Shown in pieces: positions 1 to 13,093 of a stretch of 64,000 nt of DNA. Every line of letters begins with the position of its first letter. The first letter of the stretch is position 1. The translations under genes and the position numbers were made by a program. This DNA comes from Paguma larvata (Eukaryota; Chordata; Mammalia; Carnivora; Viverridae): positions 15,038,485 through 15,102,484 of the forward strand of contig CM057823.1 of the NCBI GenBank assembly GCA_030068075.1. The letters run 5' to 3'. The notes under the pieces are model-generated. The model was not told the DNA's origin. It saw nothing but the letters and a program-made list of their open reading frames with translations, and made no database searches.

Positions 1-675
1 CGTTTTACATATGAGCAAATCAAAGCCGGTGAAAGCGCTAAGAAGGAACAGCCAACCCTGCTTCCAGAGTCGGCACAGGCTTTCCAAAGGCGGCTGTGAT
101 GACACTCCGCCTAATTCCTTCCAAGTCCGGCTAAAACCAGATTAAATGGCTGACCTTCTTGGGCAAGTTAGTATCTCAATAGGAAAAGATAGATAGATAT
201 CATCTATCACACAATAGATATTTATCAGGGAAGGCTTTATTAACTCTAGGAAATAGCAGTAAATATGAGACATAACCCTCTGGTTTCGGTCTGGGCTAAG
301 CTTGGTGGACTCTGGAGGTATGGGGATTTCGTCTCTTTGCTCCTCCACCCCCGCCACACTCAGAACAGCTCCTTGGAAATCCGGAACTGTCCCCTTCTGG
401 CTTTCTTAAGATGATGATGGCAATCTGTCAACCACAGGTGTAGCTTCAGTGCACCCCCAAAGATGTGGGTCTCTTCCTTATCTCCCCCAGCATACAGTAA
501 CCTTGTAATGCCTGTTCTTTAACTGAATTACAAAGCGACACTATGCCCCGATTTGAAAAGTCACATTTATTTTCCTTCTGGACACTAGCTCTGTGGGATC
601 ATGCGACTGAATGCTGCTGTCATCCCCGCTCGGACTCAGTCAGCTGAGTTGGAAGAGATTTTGTGTTTGTGGTTT

Positions 676-722
676 TCTTTCTTTCTTTCCTTTTCTTTTC
701 TTTCTTTCTTTATTTTTTTTTA
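676..722. repeat. CTTT-rich pyrimidine tract
   Basis: Imperfect CTTT/CTTTT repeats run into a T-rich stretch. This is a simple-sequence tract with no other feature attached. Confidence 0.8.
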
Positions 723-2669
723 AGAAAAGAGATTAGTGAATGCATGTCTGTTTGAAAGCAAATTCCTTTTTGAGGAAAACACCAGCAAAGAGCCCTGGCG
801 ATGAGTCCTTTCTCCTCCTCTTGTGAGCCTTGACCTACTGATGAGAATATTAGATAATAAAAGGTTTCTTTAGAGAAGAATCGGACTCCACGATTCCCTC
901 ATCTCACAAATGCACATTTTTCTTTTCCTTTTATGCTCTTGTGTTACATCTTTTTGGAAGCTGTTTTCTCATTCAAACAACCCCTGCTGGGCAAGCAAGT
1001 CTGCAAGAGCTGCAGGTGTCCCCGGCCACTGCTTAAACAGCCTACTTCTTAATCAGCCCCATCACGTGTCTTTTGACCCCTTTCCTGCCCTGCTCTCTGC
1101 ACGTCTCTCTCTGCCAGCCACCACTGCCACTTCTAAAAGGGGGAAAAAAAAACTGAACAGTCAAAAGAGCTATTATCCTAAAGCCTCCTTAACAAGGCCT
1201 GGGGCTTTCCAGTAAATTAGTTGGAGGTTTGACTCCCCTCCCCCTTTCTAGATACGGTGGTCGGTGGTCCCCTTCCCCCATTCATTGGTCACTGCAAAGC
1301 TAGGTGACTCCGCTACCTTCTGTGACCACTGGACACTCTACCAAGCATCCCTCTGGGAGCCTCCCGGCCACCGTTTCTATATCAGAACCAGTTAGGGCTG
1401 TAAACCCACAAGCAGACTACCCGGACTCCACAAAGTACAGCGAGGGCGATACTGTGCGCAGTGCCGTCTGGGAGTTTAATCAGGGGATCTGAAAAATAAA
1501 TAAGCCACTCCCCCCCCACAATCTTCTATATTTGATTATCGACTGTTCTGACTATGCAAGTCTTCCCCCCATGAAAATGCTAGTTCTAGGATGTTATGAC
1601 TTGGGGAGAAGTAATTTGCTAATAGGAGCCAGTGTTTATAGGAGGCTCTGGGGTTGGATAGTTAGGCTATAGATAATCCACGCCAATTACACACTGTGGG
1701 CCTGAAATTGAAGGAAGGGGGCTCGTATCTACCGGTCCGAGATGGGAAGGTTTATTTGCGCCTCCATGTCACCCCGCCCCACCCCACCCCACCCAGCTCG
1801 GAAATCACACACCATCTGTCCTGTCACTCAATTCATGCTTTCGGAAACATGAAAGGAGGAAGCGGGTAAAAGTATTTTTGGTCTCACCGTGTGGTGGACC
1901 ATGGAGAGAAATAAGATGTCCTCAGAATTACATCTTCCACAGTTGTGCTGTATCCAAATGGGATTTTACTCCTAGAAAGGGCCTTTCAGTCCTTTTAGAT
2001 TTTATTTCCCATGAGAACCGTAAGAAAAAAAAGATGGGAAAGAGAAAAGTCCACTTTACTTTAAGGGGAATAGGCAAAGGAAACCCTTTGTTTTTCAACA
2101 CGCTGATAAAACTTTACAGCAGGTGGCAAATGACGCGCTCTTTTTAGATAAATAGAAACCTTTCTTTTTTCCTTCCATTGAACATTCCTTAGGCAAACTG
2201 GATTCAGAGCACTGGCTTACCTTTGCAAGTACCAGCCCCTGAGATGCGGTCCGTGTAATGCTATCCACATGGCTCGGTTTGACGAATGATAACTAGGTCT
2301 CGGAGGTAATGTCACAAAAACAACACAGAGGTCAGGACATTCCCGAGCCTGCTGACCTAGTAAAACGAAAGCCCGAAGCCGCCTTGGGCGAGGCAAGGGG
2401 AGAAGGGTGTCCAGCGGTGAGATGGTCGAACAGGAAAGCATGTGATGTTTCCTCATCCATGATTTATCAGGCAGCAATAGGCCTGGAGTTTGTGACTTGC
2501 TAGAATTATGGATCGATCTCTTTCCTACAGGAGTTTAAAAACTGACGGGCTTCTGGATGACTAAGGCTCACTGACTTAAAGATAACATGAGCTGTCTCAG
2601 ACCTGTTTCATCTTTCAGACGCAGGCCGTTCGCTTACAGAGACAGGTGTTTCTCTCAATCTCTCTCTCA

Positions 2670-3045
2670 ATTGTATAAAGTATACACAACATAAAATGGT
2701 GCCGTTTCAACTTTTTTAAATGTGCGGTTCCCTGGCACTAAGCACCTTTGCGTTATGAATCCATCACACCACCCATTTCCAGAACTTTTTCATCTTCCCA
2801 AAGGGCAACTGCACCCACTAAACAAGACTTCCCCATTCGCACCACCCCCCTCCCCAGCAGCCACCATTCTGTTTGCCGTCTCTACGGATGCGACTCCTCT
2901 AGGGACCTCTGCTGAAGCGGCATCCGGCAGTTTTCCTGTGGTGACTGGCTTCTTCCACTCGGGACAATGTCCTCCAGGTTCATCCGGGGTGTAGCAGGCA
3001 TCAGACTTTCCACTGCTTTTGAGCCTCAGCGATATTCCATTCTTT
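2670..3045 (-). mobile_element. Old L1 3'-end fragment (first of two)
   Basis: The sequence resembles the reverse complement of a mammalian L1 3' UTR and the last part of ORF2. It has the typical stretch with CATCTTCCCAAA, then a C-rich block and CCACCATTCTGTTTGC. It ends near GATATTCCATTC, which is the complement of the conserved ORF2 C-terminal MEYY codons. It is diverged and non-coding. The subfamily is not assigned. Confidence 0.7.
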
Positions 3046-3054
3046 CTCTTTTCA

Positions 3055-3660
3055 TGAACGATTTCACTGAGGTATAATTTGCAGCACAGAAAATTCGATC
3101 ATTCTAAGCATATAATTCAAGAATTTTTAGTCAGTGTTTCACGATGCACAATTTGGTTTTCGAACACTTCCGTCATGGGAGTCAGATCCTCCATGCCCTC
3201 TGACAGTGACCCCTGGCTCCCATACCCCATTCCCAGCCCCCGCCCCAGCAGGCCGCTAGTCTGCTTTCTGTCTCTATCAAGTTATTTCTTCTGGATATTT
3301 CATATAAATGGAATTGCACATCAAATAATCGTTGGTCTGGCTTCTTTCAGTTAGCATAACCTTTCTGAGATCCGTCGTGCTGCTGCACGTATCAGCTGTT
3401 TCATTTTTTTTTTTATTACCGAATGGTATTTCACTACATGGACGGAGTGCGTATTTATTCCTTCACCAATTGACGGACATCCAGGTCGTTTCTACTCTTT
3501 AGCTCTTATGCTGTGTGGACATCTGCATGCCAATTTTTGTGTGTACCTAGCTCTACTTCTAGGTACACATCTGAGAGTGGAATTTCTGGGCCACGTGGGA
3601 AATGTATGGTTAACTTTTTAGGAAACGGTTAACCTGTTTTCCATAGTAACTAGACCATTA
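3055..3660 (-). mobile_element. Old L1 3'-end fragment (second of two)
   Basis: A second minus-strand L1 3' end lies directly beside the first. It starts with a 3' UTR-like segment (TTTCACTGAGGTATAATTTG), continues through the C-rich block, and ends in ORF2 C-terminal sequence seen in reverse (TGGATATTTCATATAAATGG; GAATGGTATTTCACTACATGG). Many substitutions show it is ancient and inactive. Confidence 0.75.
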
Positions 3661-4389
3661 GGAGGTTTTCTTTGGGTGACTAAGCAAATCTTTCAAATGG
3701 GCTTGTTGTTCCTTTGCGACCCCTCCTAATGTAGAACATTCTGCTTCCTTCTAACCCTGGCTCCAGCTCAGTCAGAAAGCCAAGCAGTGGGAGTTATGAA
3801 TTAATTCTTCAAATAGTTCTCCTTTTCACACCCTTAACTCACAGTTAGTCCACTTTAAAACCAAACAACCTTGAAAGCAGAAGGACAGGGTTATGAAATG
3901 TCTTAGGAGAGCTTGGGCAAGTCATGTTAGTCATTCAGGACGTCCATGTCTCCTTTTATCCTTGAAGGATTAGACCTGGGTGATCTCTCCTGTCCATTAG
4001 CGACATCTCTGGAAGTGTATGTGGACACAGAACACCGCCTTCATGGGCTTGAGGTACATCTTCATTCATACCGCCTGGGTGCAGAGGTAACGGGTTTCTT
4101 AACCGTGCAAATGCCAACTCGGGTAAGGAACCAGGACTTTCTCCTAACCGTAGAACCTGGAACTGGAGAAGGAGGGAGCCATCGATGAAAGCATGACCAT
4201 TCTCTTCTGAGGGCAGGTTGAACAAAAGGACACTGACTTATTACAGAGAACTGTCTGGCATTACATACGGAGCGGGCATTAGTTACCCTGTCTCCTGTGT
4301 GTCATGCTCTCCGGAGCTGAGTTTTGAAAACTCTTTCTCTTCCACCTAGAAGCAGTAGTGTCTATCACTCATTGCAACATTTTCATTTT

Positions 4390-4855
4390 GGTGACCGTAT
4401 TATTTTCCTTGGGCTGCTGTAACAAAGTACCAAAACCCAGGCGGCTTAGAAACCACAGAAATTGATTGCCTAGAGGCTAGAAATCTGAGATCAAGGTGGA
4501 GGCCAGAGCCAGTCTCTCTCTGACAGCTCTGGGGGAAACCCTTCCCTGTCTCTCTTAGCTTCCGGTGTATACAGGAAGTTCTTGGCCTTCCTCGGGTTCT
4601 AGAGTCATCAGTGTACTCACACAGCCTCTTCTCCCATTGTGTTTTCACACTATCTTCCTTTTTGGGGAGCCCGTCTCTTTCCTCCATTCTATAAGGATAT
4701 CAGTCACATTGGGTTGGGGACCACCCTGATGACCTTCTTTTAACTTGGTTACCTCTTTATGGACCCTACTTCCAAATAAGGTCACATTCTGAGAAACTGG
4801 CATTAGGACTGCGATACACCTTTTTTGGGGGGCGGGGGAACACAGTTCAACCTGT
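4390..4855. mobile_element. Ancient interspersed repeat, family not assigned
   Basis: It starts with TTGGGCTGCTGTAACAAAGTACC and continues with the long block that contains AGATCAAGGTGGAGGCC and CCAAATAAGGTCACATTCTGAG. The same family occurs again at 63716-64000, where it starts CAGGCTGCTACCAAACAAAATACC. The head resembles known mammalian LTR or L1-associated repeats, but I cannot name the family with certainty. Confidence 0.6.
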
Positions 4856-5958
4856 AGGTGACATTTTGAAAAACTGAGTTTTGCAATAAGGTACCTGTTA
4901 CCGGAGGCACATCTAACGGTACTTCTGTTATGAAAGGGAAAGAAAAACATGTTTTCCTGCTTCAACACCTGACGTCTGAGCTCCGTGGCCCTTGCGCACA
5001 AAGGAAGACCCCAACAATCTTGAACCCTTGGCTCTCAGTCCCCTGCGGTTTGAGATTCTGACATCGCGCAGTTATTTAAATAATAGCTTTCATTTGGGGG
5101 GGGGAATCTATTCAGCGCTTGGATTATGATACTGTAAATTATTTAGAATGTTTTTATCCTGTGGAGAATTGCCAAGGACATCGGTCGGGGGGGAGAACGG
5201 GATGTTGGAAAAGGCTTTTTGAAAAAGCCAGGACACAAGGATGTGACGCCCTGGTCGCAGGACGGGGGTTCACGGATAAGATGACTTGAAGTTCCGCACG
5301 TCAGAGAAGACAGAGGTAAGTGGGGATGGCAACCGAGAGAGCCGAGGATGAGTCAGGGAGGAATGAGGGGTGGAGCGAGGTTGTGTATGCTTGCTAGACC
5401 AACCTTCGAGTTGGCCTACCAGTATGCAGAGGCTGAGGATACCATTTGCCAGCAGGACAGGGAGAATTCAGATGGGCTCCTCACAGCACATTTCCAGAAG
5501 GCCTTGTTCCTTGCCTCCTGACCTTCCCAGTCCCCTCCGTGCTGGTTTGGGGACCCCGGATGCCACCAACGCAGGCCCAGCACCTGCCCGTGGCTTCCGG
5601 GGATGCCATCCCACTCACCTGCGGCCACCTTCCTCCCCAGGGAAGTGCCCTTTGCCCTCCTTACAGCCCTGTCCAGCCCGCCTTTCCCCTCCCGTTTTCC
5701 TCCTGCCTGATTTCCTCCTTCCGCGGGGTCCATTAGAAATTCCCGCTGCTGCGGGCAGAGTAACTGAGAGTTTCAGCTGGTCTCCGACACTCGCCACCTC
5801 ACACGGTTCCCCGCAGCCGGAATTCCTTTCGTGTCGCCTCCTCCCTGGCTCTCCTCTTCACTCTGCTCTGGGCTTAAGGAGGTCTCGCAGGAGGGTCCAC
5901 ACTCCTTCGCGCCACAGCCTCTTCTAGATCACTCTGTCTGCCCACCCTTCACCTTTTC

Positions 5959-6198
5959 TTTTCTTTTTTTTTCTTAATTTTCTTTCACTTTTATTCATTT
6001 TTTTGAGAGACAGAAGGAGACAGAGCACGAGCAGGGGAGGGGCAGAGAGTGGAGAGAGACGCTGGAGTCCGAAGCAGGCCCCAGGCTCTGAGCTGTCAGT
6101 GCAGAGCCCGACGCAGGGCTTGAACCCGCTGTGAGATCGTGACCTGAGCCGAAGTCGGATGCTTCACTCACGGAGCCTTCCAGGCCCCCCAACGCTTT
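5959..6198 (-). mobile_element. Carnivore tRNA-Lys SINE (feliform type)
   Basis: The T-rich tail lies on the left, followed by the body (GAGCAGGGGAGGGGCAGAGAG, GCAGAGCCCGACGCAGGGCTTG) and a decayed tRNA-like head at 6170-6190. A possible target duplication ACCTTTTC lies at 5951-5958 and 6199-6206. Confidence 0.85.
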
Positions 6199-8580
6199 AC
6201 CTTTTCATATCATCTCTTCTTCACATTCTGCCAACCTCCTTCGGTTTTCCTGTGGCTCCAAACACCGCCGCTGGCAGGATGGCTTCTTTCCCTGGACGGC
6301 TAGCACACGCGCCAGGTTCAAGAGGCCACAAACTAAACGTCCGGACTGCCCGAGCCATACTGGCGATGCCGCCGGTCTACCAGTCTCTGGAGGCTGCAGT
6401 CCCGCTGGTTGCCTTTGACTCCCTCCTCTCCCTTCTAGCAGCACCTACCTGGGAGCTTCTGCGAGGTTGACCCGAGAGAAGGCATGGAAACCATTTAGTG
6501 CCCCGGGCCTGACCTAGAACGAGTACGCCACAGTGTAAGCTGTTATTAGCTAATATCTTCTTATTTACAGTGGATTAATAAGTAACCAGTCCCGTGTCTC
6601 CCTTTTCATGTCTTTCAGAACCATCCGTTCCACATTCCTCCTCTCCATTCTCTCCGTTGCCTCCCGTACCAAGGCCCCTCACCTCCCCTCTGGACCGGAG
6701 ATAGGAACTCCAAGCCAGTCTCCTTGTGTCCAGCCTCGAGTCCCACTTCCTGATCTATCTGGGATAGAAGGTCCAGGGAGAGCTAATGAAAAACTAACCC
6801 GTATAACGTCATTTGGTTCCTCAATGCTGTCTTCAGCCTTTCTCCAGTCAAAGTCAGCCTCTCGGCCGGCTTGGAAGCCAGGCCTTCCCGCCGGCCCTCA
6901 CCCTGCGCTCCCCGCCTTGTCTCCTGTAACCGCACTCCCGCCAGGCTGGCTAGGAGATCTCTGCAAAGTCTCCTGCCTCTCCCACCACCGTTCCTTCGTG
7001 GGTACCGTTCTCTCCGTCGGGGAGGTCCCCACTGGCCACACCTTGAAATCCTGCTCAGTCTCCTAAGCCCCCTTCTTCCATGACACCACTTTTTCTGTTT
7101 CTGTCTTTTCCTCCTTTGAGCCCCCACCGCCCCTGCAGTATCTCCCTCTCACAGACCTTGTATTTTTCCCGTAGGACCTCATCCGGTGCTAAGTAGAGGG
7201 CACGCCATAAATGCTTGTTGACGAAAACCGAACACCTTTCTCCCGTTAAGGGGAGAGACACCTCTCTGTGGTTTGGGGTCTAGTCTCTGGCAGGGCGGGA
7301 GACCAGGCCTGGGATTACTCTGGTCCAGGCTTCGCGCCGCCTCACCCCTCAGACTCCCCTGCTAGCATCTTCTCAGTCTGATTTGACGGTGTGGACTTCC
7401 TCATTCTGCCTTTTTCCTCCTCTGATTCCAAGCCGCTTTAGCGTACCTACCCCAAAGCACTCCCTGTCCCCACCTCTGTCCTCATTGCCCCAAATTTAAC
7501 TGCTGTCTTGTACAGAACGGTGCTCCTGGACTAAAACCGCGAAGGGGGTCGCTCTTCTTCCAGGCCTGATCTGCGTCAGGGCACGCAAGCCCTGCAGTTA
7601 AAAGTGTCATGAAATGGACTAAGTCGCCAGAAGCAGAAGGCTGTGTGTACACAAACGGCCCCGCGTTGCAGGGTGCCGTTTGGAAGTTCGAGCAAGAATT
7701 GTTTATTAAAATGCATGAGCTCGCGGCAGCTTTACTGAGGAGATAACACACTTAACAGTCACTGGTGGAGCACCGCCTAAGAGAATGGGAATTTTCTGTG
7801 GATCTAAGGGAGTCTTTTGAAGTATTTTTTGATTCTTTTCATTAGGCAGGATGAAGCCATCTTTAAGGCCACGTCGCCGGCAGAGAAAGATGCACATTGT
7901 ATGTCAGCAACTACAGTGGAATGCATTTATTTTGTGTGAGCACAGCAAAAACACTTGGGGACATGGTTTAGTTTGCAGAAGGACCGAATTAACCCTTCCG
8001 CCGCCGCCCCGTGCCACAGAACTGCCAATCTCATCGCACGATGTTGGCGTTTGCTTCTTATCATTAGGTTCTTCCGCCTGTTTATGTATTAAGGATAAAT
8101 TAAGTAAACAGGACAAGACACGGTGGGAAAGTGAGTGCCTTCTGTGTGCTCGATCCTGTGAGGCGGGCGTCCCCACCCGGGCCTTACGGAGGAAGAACGG
8201 AAACATCTAGCCTGAATCATGGGAACCAGAAACTTCTCAGATCCCAGGGGTGTGTCATCTCCCTCTGTAACTGAATTGCTTGGAGGTCCTTGTGCTATTT
8301 TTGTATCTCTCCAGTGGAGCCCACTTTGTACCTATCTGCTTAGCCGCACCCCGCCCACGTCTTATTCAAGAGAGGTCTGGACCCTTCGATTTTGCCGATT
8401 GCAGCTGGAGGCTCAGCAGAGTTTTCCTTCCCTGTTTGTTCACGTGGTTTCCCCTCACTTTGGGAAGAAAGAAAAATAGGGCTGGACGACCTGTACTTGG
8501 GGACAAGGAGGCAGCACGGCAGCGCGGAATCGGCCATCAGTGGGGCCAGACAGCCCTGCTTGGGCTCCCGGTGTCACCGC

Positions 8581-8710
8581 TTCTCAGCACGCGGGCCCTG
8601 GCAAGTTATGCGGTCCTGCATGGGTCAGTTTTCCTCTCTATGAAATGGGGGCCATGTCCCCCTCCTGCGGTGGCGGGGCGCAGGGTAGGTACTTAACCAG
8701 CGTGGGTTCC
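8581..8710 (+). mobile_element. MIR-like fragment
   Basis: The stretch around GGGTCAGTTTTCCTCTCTATGAAATGGGG matches the typical MIR core wording (CAGTTTCCTCATCTGTAAAATGGGG). It is degenerate, and the boundaries are approximate. Confidence 0.55.
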
Positions 8711-9699
8711 ATCCGTCTACACCTTCCCCCAAATTCGATTCACACTCAGGAGAAATCCAGACATTTGAGCAGGAGGAAGTGTCCCCTGTGTCCCTCTACC
8801 TTTCCCCTTTCCTCACCCCCAAGCCAAACCTCAAAACCATGTCTTCTCCCTCTCTCCTCCCCGCCTACCTCCTCACCCTCTCAGGGCTAGAGCTCAAGGA
8901 CAGCCCAGCAATCTCAGGGGAACCAGTCTTCCTCCTCTCAGCTGGGTGGAGGCTGACGGGCTCCTCAGCCGGGGACCTAACTGGAGTTCCAATACGTTGC
9001 CTCCCTGGAGAGCAGGAGCGGCAGAGAGAGGAGGCCACGAGTGTTTTTCCCGGGTCTTCTCCGCATTCCAGTCCACCGCACTGCCCCCACCCAGGCAGGC
9101 TCAAGGTGGTGACCCCGGGCGCTACCGTCTTGAGGAAACGCCCAGGTCAAGGTGCGCGGCCTGTCGGAGGCGCTGGGGGAAGGGACTGACGAGGTGTGGG
9201 CTGCGGAGCTCTCTGTTAAAAGATATTTGTTTAGCCGGAGGACTATCTCGAACTCAGGCTATCTCCGTGAGTGAGTCACTTACTGGAAACTGTAAACACA
9301 GGTGTAATGCCGGCCTGCGTCAGCCCTGGATGTCCGAGCAGGGGGAAGACCAGCTCTCTCCGGGCCAACCGTGCTTTCTATACCCAGAACACTGAAGTTC
9401 CTAGAGGTTAAGCGATCGGCCCGGGCTTAGTCCAGGGCCTGAGCGGGACCTGGAAGCGGAGGTCGGGATTCCCAGTCCGGCTCCCTCGCGCCCCGCCCTC
9501 CTCCCACCCGCTACCGTGATGGACAATCTCGGTGCCCACGCAGCTTTCGGGACCGGTCTGCGATCCCGACCTCATTATTTCCCCCCTGACCCCTGGCTTC
9601 CCCGCAGCCCCCCAGCTCTCGTGCTTTACCGGCCCCAGAGTCCCGCAGAGCCGGCAGGATGAAGGGATGCGGGACACCTATAATACCTATACAGACATT

Positions 9700-10201
9700 G
9701 TGGCGAGAGCCAGGCCGCCAGCACCGATAGTCGCCGTGGCAGAGGCGCGCACCGGGGGTGGGCCAGCGGGGCCCGGCTCGCGGGTCGGACGGCGCCCAGT
9801 CCCGGGCCAGGGGCGGGGCCTCACGGCGGGGAGCGGGCGGGTGGGCGCGGGGGGGAGGGGCGGGGCGGGGCGGGGCGAGTTTGGAGGACTCGGCCCGAGA
9901 GCCGCGGCCCGCCGGCTGCGAGCTGGAGGCGCGCGGGCCCGGGCAGGGGGGCGGGGACGCGGGGCGGCGGCGGGGACTGCGGAGGTGCGGCGGGAGCCTG
10001 GGCGGGCGGCGTAACCGGAGGCGGAGGGGGCGGAGCCGCGCTCGCAGCTGCCACCCGGCCTCCGGGCCCAGGCAGAGGACACCCGCCCGCGGCCGGGCAC
10101 GCACCGCGCGCGCTCGCTCTCCGAACAATGCTCCCGGGCGCCCGGCGGGGCGGCTGGCGGCTCGGCGACCGACGGCGAGGCCGGGGGAGCGCGGCCCCGA
10201 G
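9700..10201 (+). promoter_or_regulatory. PRAG1: CpG-island promoter of PRAG1
   Basis: This is a dense CpG island with runs of GC boxes (GGGGCGGGGCGGGGCGGGGC near 9855-9876) and no TATA box at a useful distance before the predicted first exon. It leads into a GC-rich segment that ends in a good splice donor at 10202. It is the only strong CpG island upstream of the PRAG1 start codon, and the orientation fits. The exact transcription start cannot be read from sequence; starts are probably dispersed between about 9.88 and 10.1 kb, as usual for TATA-less islands. Confidence 0.7.
9900..10201 (+). other. PRAG1: PRAG1 exon 1 (5' UTR, predicted)
   Basis: The predicted non-coding first exon ends at GCGGCCCCGAG followed by the donor GTGAGC at 10202. 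The 5' limit is a guess inside the CpG island. One ATG (10128) lies in this exon; its frame stays open to the donor for 24 codons plus two bases. The next exon carries the main start codon, so this exon would be untranslated leader apart from a possible upstream ORF. Confidence 0.55.
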
Positions 10202-10831
10202 GTGAGCCCGCGACGCTTTCTCCAAACCCGGCCTCTTTTTGTCTGGCGAACGTGGCCGCAGAGGGGAGCTCCGGGGGGAGCGCTGCGGTCCCCGAGAGGG
10301 CGACCCCCTGTCGGCGTCCACTGGGGTGACAGGCGGCCGCTCGGGGAGGGTGGAGCGTCCGGACCGCGTGCGCCCGGGCTTGTGCTCCAGGTGCAGGCAC
10401 ACGGGAGCCGGAGGGGTGTTTCCGATTCATTCGAGCATCGCGCTTTTTAAAACGGGGAAACTTTCCTTCGAGTTCGGGGAGGGGACACCGACTGCTGTGC
10501 TGGTCTTGCCGGTCTTGCCGTTCTGTTTGGGGCAGGAGACCGGAGCGCTTGGCGAGTTGCTAGTGGGGAGACTTCATTTCCGCGGCAGCCGTATTGTCAA
10601 AGGAGCAGAGAGAGAGAGAGAGAGGGAGAGGCCGGCTCGGATCCCGGGGGTGATGGTTTGGGGGCGCAGGGTAGCCGCCGCTGGCGCTGCGCCGGGTCAG
10701 ATGCCAGCCTCCGAGTCTCCGGAGGGAAGGAGACGGTGCCTTTCTCCCGAGCCCTGGCTGAGCCCTCTGGAAGGGGGCGTACTGTGGGCACGTTCTTCAC
10801 CTTTGCGCCTGCTGCTCGTGTTCCCAGCCGG

Positions 10832-10875
10832 ACACACACACACACACGCACACACACACACGCACACACACAAGC
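10832..10875. repeat. CA microsatellite
   Basis: About 20 CA dinucleotides, with CG interruptions at two places, lie just inside intron 1. The tract is probably length-variable. Confidence 0.9.
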
Positions 10876-13093
10876 ACATTCGGAGGAGAAAACAGAGAAC
10901 CTCTCCACCTCTCCGCTTTCAGGTCCTGTGAATGCGAATGGAGGCACGGCCGGCTGTGTTTATTTTTCTCAGGTAAAGCAGCCAGCAAGGACAGGGCTTT
11001 GCAGAGCTGGGGAGGAAAGCCCAAAGGTCTAGGGGCCAGGAATTTTGCAATGCCATCAGTGCAGAGTCACGTTCCACGGACCTTACTGATCACCGGCCTG
11101 AACCGTGGTGGCAATCTTTCCCCTCTTTGAGAGGGAAATTTGACAGGAAGCCCTGTGGAATTGGCCATTCTCCTTACCGGTTTAGACTCTAGCAGGTCTA
11201 ACCCATGAAAATCACGTTCCTGCTGCTGAGACTAGATTGCGTAGCATCGGAGAAGGAAAAAAGAAAATGAAAAGTTGAACGAATATCATGACTTACCCTT
11301 TGAGGAGTGGGGGGAGGAGGTGTGTGAAGATTGTCACTTTGTTTTTCTGCCCGGGCAACCCCTGCCAGCGGAGTCTTGAAACTCAGACTCTTTCCATGCA
11401 TACTTTTCTTGTCCAGTGTTGCATTAATTTAATCGTAATATGTATACATTTATCCGGTGAGTGTTTTCTGGAATTCTGTCACTTCGGGGTGAGGCATGAA
11501 CAGCCTTTGATGCACGCGTGAGGGGTCTTTGGAGCCAAAAGGTTTAACTTTACAGACCTGGCCGTCATTCTTCAGATTCTTTTGGAAATGGGATGGGAGT
11601 GTGTCTGACAATTTCAGCCTCGCAAATTGCAGCCACAAATCCAGTGCAGAAGTTCGCAGAGGCAAAGATATTTTATCACGACTTGGATCAGAAAGAATGC
11701 TGGGATCTTCTTCTAATCTCGCACTGCTGCCTCCCACTGAACTGGGGGAATTTGCATAATTCTGGGGGCCGCCTCCCCTTGGAGGTAGGGAGCGTGGGCA
11801 GGGAGGTACCATTCCCAGGCCGCGGAGAGCTGGCACTGGTAGGCGAGGCGACGTTCCTGGTTTGTGAGCGCCACTTGAGTTTGTCACCGTCTTTCACTGA
11901 AAACAAATAGGAGATCATTCCAGGCATGGAGCTCCCCAGACAGAACTAGAAAAAAAATCTTTTCTGGCTTGCCAGGATGGGAAATTCTGTGCGCTGTGAC
12001 TGAGAAGCCAGTTTTCACAGGATGCAGTGAGTCGACCATGGTGGAGGGCTAAACTTCCTTCTGTTCTCTTGTTCAGAGACCGCCCCTAAAAACCTTTGCA
12101 TCTCTGAGCGGTCGTGTCGGTGAGAGTTGTGCCCACGGCAGGGAGTTTCAGAGCTGGGCCTGGGCGCGAAGAGGGGGTGCGTGAGCTGGCGAGGGTTCTG
12201 AAGGAAGCTTCCCACCCGTCAGTAATCCGGAGCCTGCCCAAAGTCCCTGGGCAGTTGTGGGCCATCGGCGACAAGGAGTGGGGACCTCTGGCACCAAGCA
12301 GACAGGACAAGTTTGTGCTCTCAGTTGCCCGTTGGGGAGGAAAGGAAGTGTGGCCACCCCAGGCTGCCTCCTTGTGAATCTGTGGTAGCCCTGAGGAAGC
12401 GGTTGGACGCCCACCTCCACAGACAGCTCAGCCTTATAAGGAGCTGCAGGACCGCCAAAGGGCCACAGAGAACTGGTCTTTAAGCTCTCTGCCCCCATCT
12501 CATCAGGGTGCTGGGTGGGGTGGGTATTTGGGAGCCTCTGCCTGTTTTTCTGCCTGTTTTTCTCAGTGGTCAGGAAGCCTGTGGGCTCCCTAAGAAAGGA
12601 CCCACTCCTCACCCTGGGGCAGGGATCTTGAGACTTGCCCGCTGAACACCGCCGTGCTTCCAACCCTTTTTCCCCCTTGCAAGATTTAGCAGCCGAGCCT
12701 AAAGCTCTCCGTGGCTCAAGATTATGGGAGGAAGAAAAATCCTTGCTCTCCTCCCTGCTCGTTGAAGCTTAGTGACCTCTTCTGGGGAACTTGGTGAGGG
12801 ATGAACCTGCTACTGGGGTGTATTTAGGGGAGGAGAAGAACCTAACCCACAGCCCTCTTACAGAGAGGGATGCATAGGGCCCACCGACAGTTGCTAAAAG
12901 ACAAATACTTGTCTATTTCAGGCTGTTCATTTAGCTTAGTGAGGCAGTGGCTTCGCGGGGAACTTTGGAGGGAAAGGGGGCAGATGGAGCCCCAGTGCTT
13001 GTTGAGGAAGCACCGCCGTCTGTGTGGGACAACAGAAAGAGAGCACTCTCCGAAGAGATTCTGGAGTGGGCTCCTGGCTCATTCCACCTGGTT

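Larger units (their letters stand above)
1..9690. other. 5' flanking intergenic DNA upstream of PRAG1
   Basis: No exon or conserved coding frame is recognisable here. Open frames in this stretch are short, lack recognisable domains and overlap on both strands, as expected by chance. Contents that can be named are a CTTT-rich tract near 676-722, two adjacent L1 3' ends (2670-3660), an old interspersed repeat at 4390-4855, one carnivore SINE at 5959-6198, and MIR-like stretches near 8580-8710 and 9370-9480. GC content rises towards 9.5 kb as the promoter island is approached. Confidence 0.7.

Noticed and set aside
5370..5927. 185-codon open frame upstream of the gene
   Set aside because: Pro/Ser-rich with no domain, overlapped by other frames of similar length; looks like chance.
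9511..10450. Several long Arg/Pro/Gly-rich open frames on both strands of the CpG island
   Set aside because: Stop-poor GC-rich sequence gives overlapping open frames in all phases; none has a recognisable domain or splice context.
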